Assembly (NCBI RefSeq): GCF_902497775.2
Contig: NZ_OZ024668.1
Coordinates: 5,688,326-5,752,325 of the forward strand
Length of the DNA: 64,000 nt
Reading direction: 5' to 3'
Source: Pseudomonas fluorescens
Lineage (GTDB): Bacteria > Pseudomonadota > Gammaproteobacteria > Pseudomonadales > Pseudomonadaceae
In this document: piece after piece, positions 62,906 through 64,000 of the stretch
Position numbering within the stretch: position 1 is the first letter of the stretch
Layout: every line of letters starts with the position of its first letter
The notes under the pieces: model-generated
Databases searched by the model: none
The model's input: the letters and a program-made list of their open reading frames with translations, nothing else
Told to the model about the DNA's origin: nothing
Program-made: the position numbers and the translations under genes

Positions 62906-63898
62906 ATGACCATTATCGTCACCGGCGCCGCCGGTTTTATCGGTAGCAACCTGGTTCAGGCCCTCAACCAACGCGGCGAAACCGAGATCATTGCGGTCGA
63001 TGACTTGAGCGATGGCGACAAGTTTCGCAACCTGGCTGACGGCGAAATCGCCGACTACCTGGACAAGGACGATTTTCTCGAGCGTTTCGTTCGCGGCCAG
63101 TTCGGCAAGGTGCGCGCCGTGCTGCACCAGGGTGCTTGCTCCAGCACCGTCGAAGGCGATGGGCGCTTGATGATGGACAACAACTACCGCTTCAGCCGCG
63201 ACCTGCTCGACGCCGCTCAAGGACTGCAGGTGCCGCTGCTGTATGCCTCGTCGGCAGCGGTGTATGGCGCCGGGCGCGACTTTCGCGAACAGCGCGAATG
63301 CGAGCGGCCATTGAATGTTTATGGCTACTCGAAATTCCTTTTCGACCAGCGCGTGCGGCGGCAACTGCCACAGGCGCGCAGCCAGATCGTCGGCCTGCGT
63401 TACTTCAACGTCTACGGTCCCCACGAACAGCACAAGGGCGCCATGGCCTCGGTCGCCTTGCACTGCTTCAACCAATACCAGGCCACCGGCAAGGTCAGCC
63501 TGTTCGGCAGCTATGGCGACTACCCCAGCGGCGGCCACCTGCGTGATTTCGTGGCGGTCGAGGATGTAGTCCGGGTCAATCTGTTCTTCCTCGACCGGCC
63601 ACAGTTGAGTGGCATCTTTAACGTCGGCAGCGGCCGCGCCCAGCCTTTCAATGATGTGGCCCTGGCAGTGATCAACCGCCTGCGCGAGCAGCAGGACCAG
63701 CCGCCGCTGTCGCTGCAGATGGCCCTGCTGGAAGGCATTCTTGAATACAGCGAATTCCCCGAGCACCTGCGCGGCAAGTACCAGTGCTACACCTGCGCCG
63801 ACCTTGAGCGCTTGCGCAGCGTTGGCTATCAGCAGCCAACGCTGACGGTGGAGCAGGGTGTGGCACGTTACTGCGACTGGTTGCAGTGCGCGCCGTAG
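62906..63898 (+). CDS. hldD: ADP-L-glycero-D-manno-heptose-6-epimerase HldD
   Basis: This 330-residue extended short-chain dehydrogenase epimerises ADP-D-glycero-heptose for the lipopolysaccharide inner core. The NADP-binding GAAGFIG is at residues 7-13 and the catalytic YGYSK at 139-143; [13 protein letters not shown] and [14 protein letters not shown] are family signatures. GGGGACA precedes the start by about six bases. It is independent of the T6SS locus, and its stop abuts the stop of the convergent gene. Confidence 0.95.
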   Translation: MTIIVTGAAGFIGSNLVQALNQRGETEIIAVDDLSDGDKFRNLADGEIADYLDKDDFLERFVRGQFGKVRAVLHQGACSSTVEGDGRLMMDNNYRFSRDLLDAAQGLQVPLLYASSAAVYGAGRDFREQRECERPLNVYGYSKFLFDQRVRRQLPQARSQIVGLRYFNVYGPHEQHKGAMASVALHCFNQYQATGKVSLFGSYGDYPSGGHLRDFVAVEDVVRVNLFFLDRPQLSGIFNVGSGRAQPFNDVALAVINRLREQQDQPPLSLQMALLEGILEYSEFPEHLRGKYQCYTCADLERLRSVGYQQPTLTVEQGVARYCDWLQCAP

Positions 63899-64000
63899 TC
63901 AGTGCTGGCGCAAGGTCTTCAAATCGCCCTTGCCCGAGGTCTCGCGCAGGTACTCTTGCAGTGAGTCATCCAGCGCGTTGAGCCAGCGGGTATGGTGCGG
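63899..64000 (-). CDS. C-terminal 33 residues of an unidentified protein (cut by window edge)
   Basis: The minus strand is open from base 64000 to a TGA at 63901-63899, giving a tail that reads HHTRWLNALDDSLQEYLRE and ends LKTLRQH. Codon use looks genuine and the stop abuts hldD. Too little remains for a family assignment. Confidence 0.5.
   Translation of the reverse strand, partial: PHHTRWLNALDDSLQEYLRETSGKGDLKTLRQH

Noticed and set aside
1..64000. Whole region as a recently acquired mobile island
   Set aside because: No integrase, transposase, tRNA-flanked repeat or attachment site is visible, and composition is uniform apart from the Rhs tail, the T6SS control region and the start of fha.

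Overview
The window is a high-GC, gene-dense chromosomal stretch of a fluorescent-type Pseudomonas, most likely of the P. putida group. The evidence is the gene neighbourhoods (rmlBACD beside dctBD; yrfG-nudE-cysQ; aguBA), an OprD-family porin, a P. putida-style REP palindrome, and a complete type VI secretion system (T6SS) with the Fha/PpkA/PppA/TagQRST control module of the P. aeruginosa H1 type. No rRNA, tRNA, CRISPR array, transposase or integrase was seen.

Left part (1-11 kb), housekeeping and envelope metabolism: the start of fdhD and a LysR regulator; a BON-LysM protein; a GMP/IMP nucleotidase; nudE and cysQ. These are followed by one tightly coupled minus-strand operon, rmlB-rmlA-rmlC-rmlD-dctB-dctD-thioesterase. 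It joins dTDP-L-rhamnose synthesis to a C4-dicarboxylate two-component system, and nearly every junction is an ATGA overlap.

Middle part (11-27 kb), accessory metabolism and transport: a 969-residue fusion of an APH-type kinase, a degenerate M23-like module and a class III aminotransferase; agmatine catabolism (aguB, aguA); a TonB-dependent siderophore receptor under a Fur box; a DsbA-like protein with a CGWC site; an OprD-family porin; a membrane-anchored glutamate-synthase-like FMN/Fe-S protein; a divergent LysR/MFS pair around a palindrome; and an LprI-like periplasmic protein. Several clear intrinsic terminators separate these units.

Right part (26.8-62.8 kb), one T6SS locus built as two divergent arms from a 392-bp control region (43962-44353). 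The minus arm carries tssA-tssB-tssC-hcp-tssE-tssF-tssG-clpV-vgrG, then an effector cassette: Eag chaperone, PAAR-Rhs protein with a GHH-type nuclease-like tail, and immunity protein. The plus arm carries fha-tssJ-tssK-tssL-tssM-tagF-pppA-ppkA-tagT-tagS-tagR-tagQ, then a two-gene cassette encoding a glycine-rich hydrophobic protein and a four-helix membrane protein. That pair looks like a pore-forming effector with its immunity protein (Tse4/Tsi4-like by architecture). Each arm therefore ends in an apparent toxin/immunity module. TagQRST senses at the envelope, PpkA phosphorylates Fha, PppA reverses this, and TagF provides a second layer of control. The window closes with hldD (heptose epimerase) and the tail of an unidentified gene.
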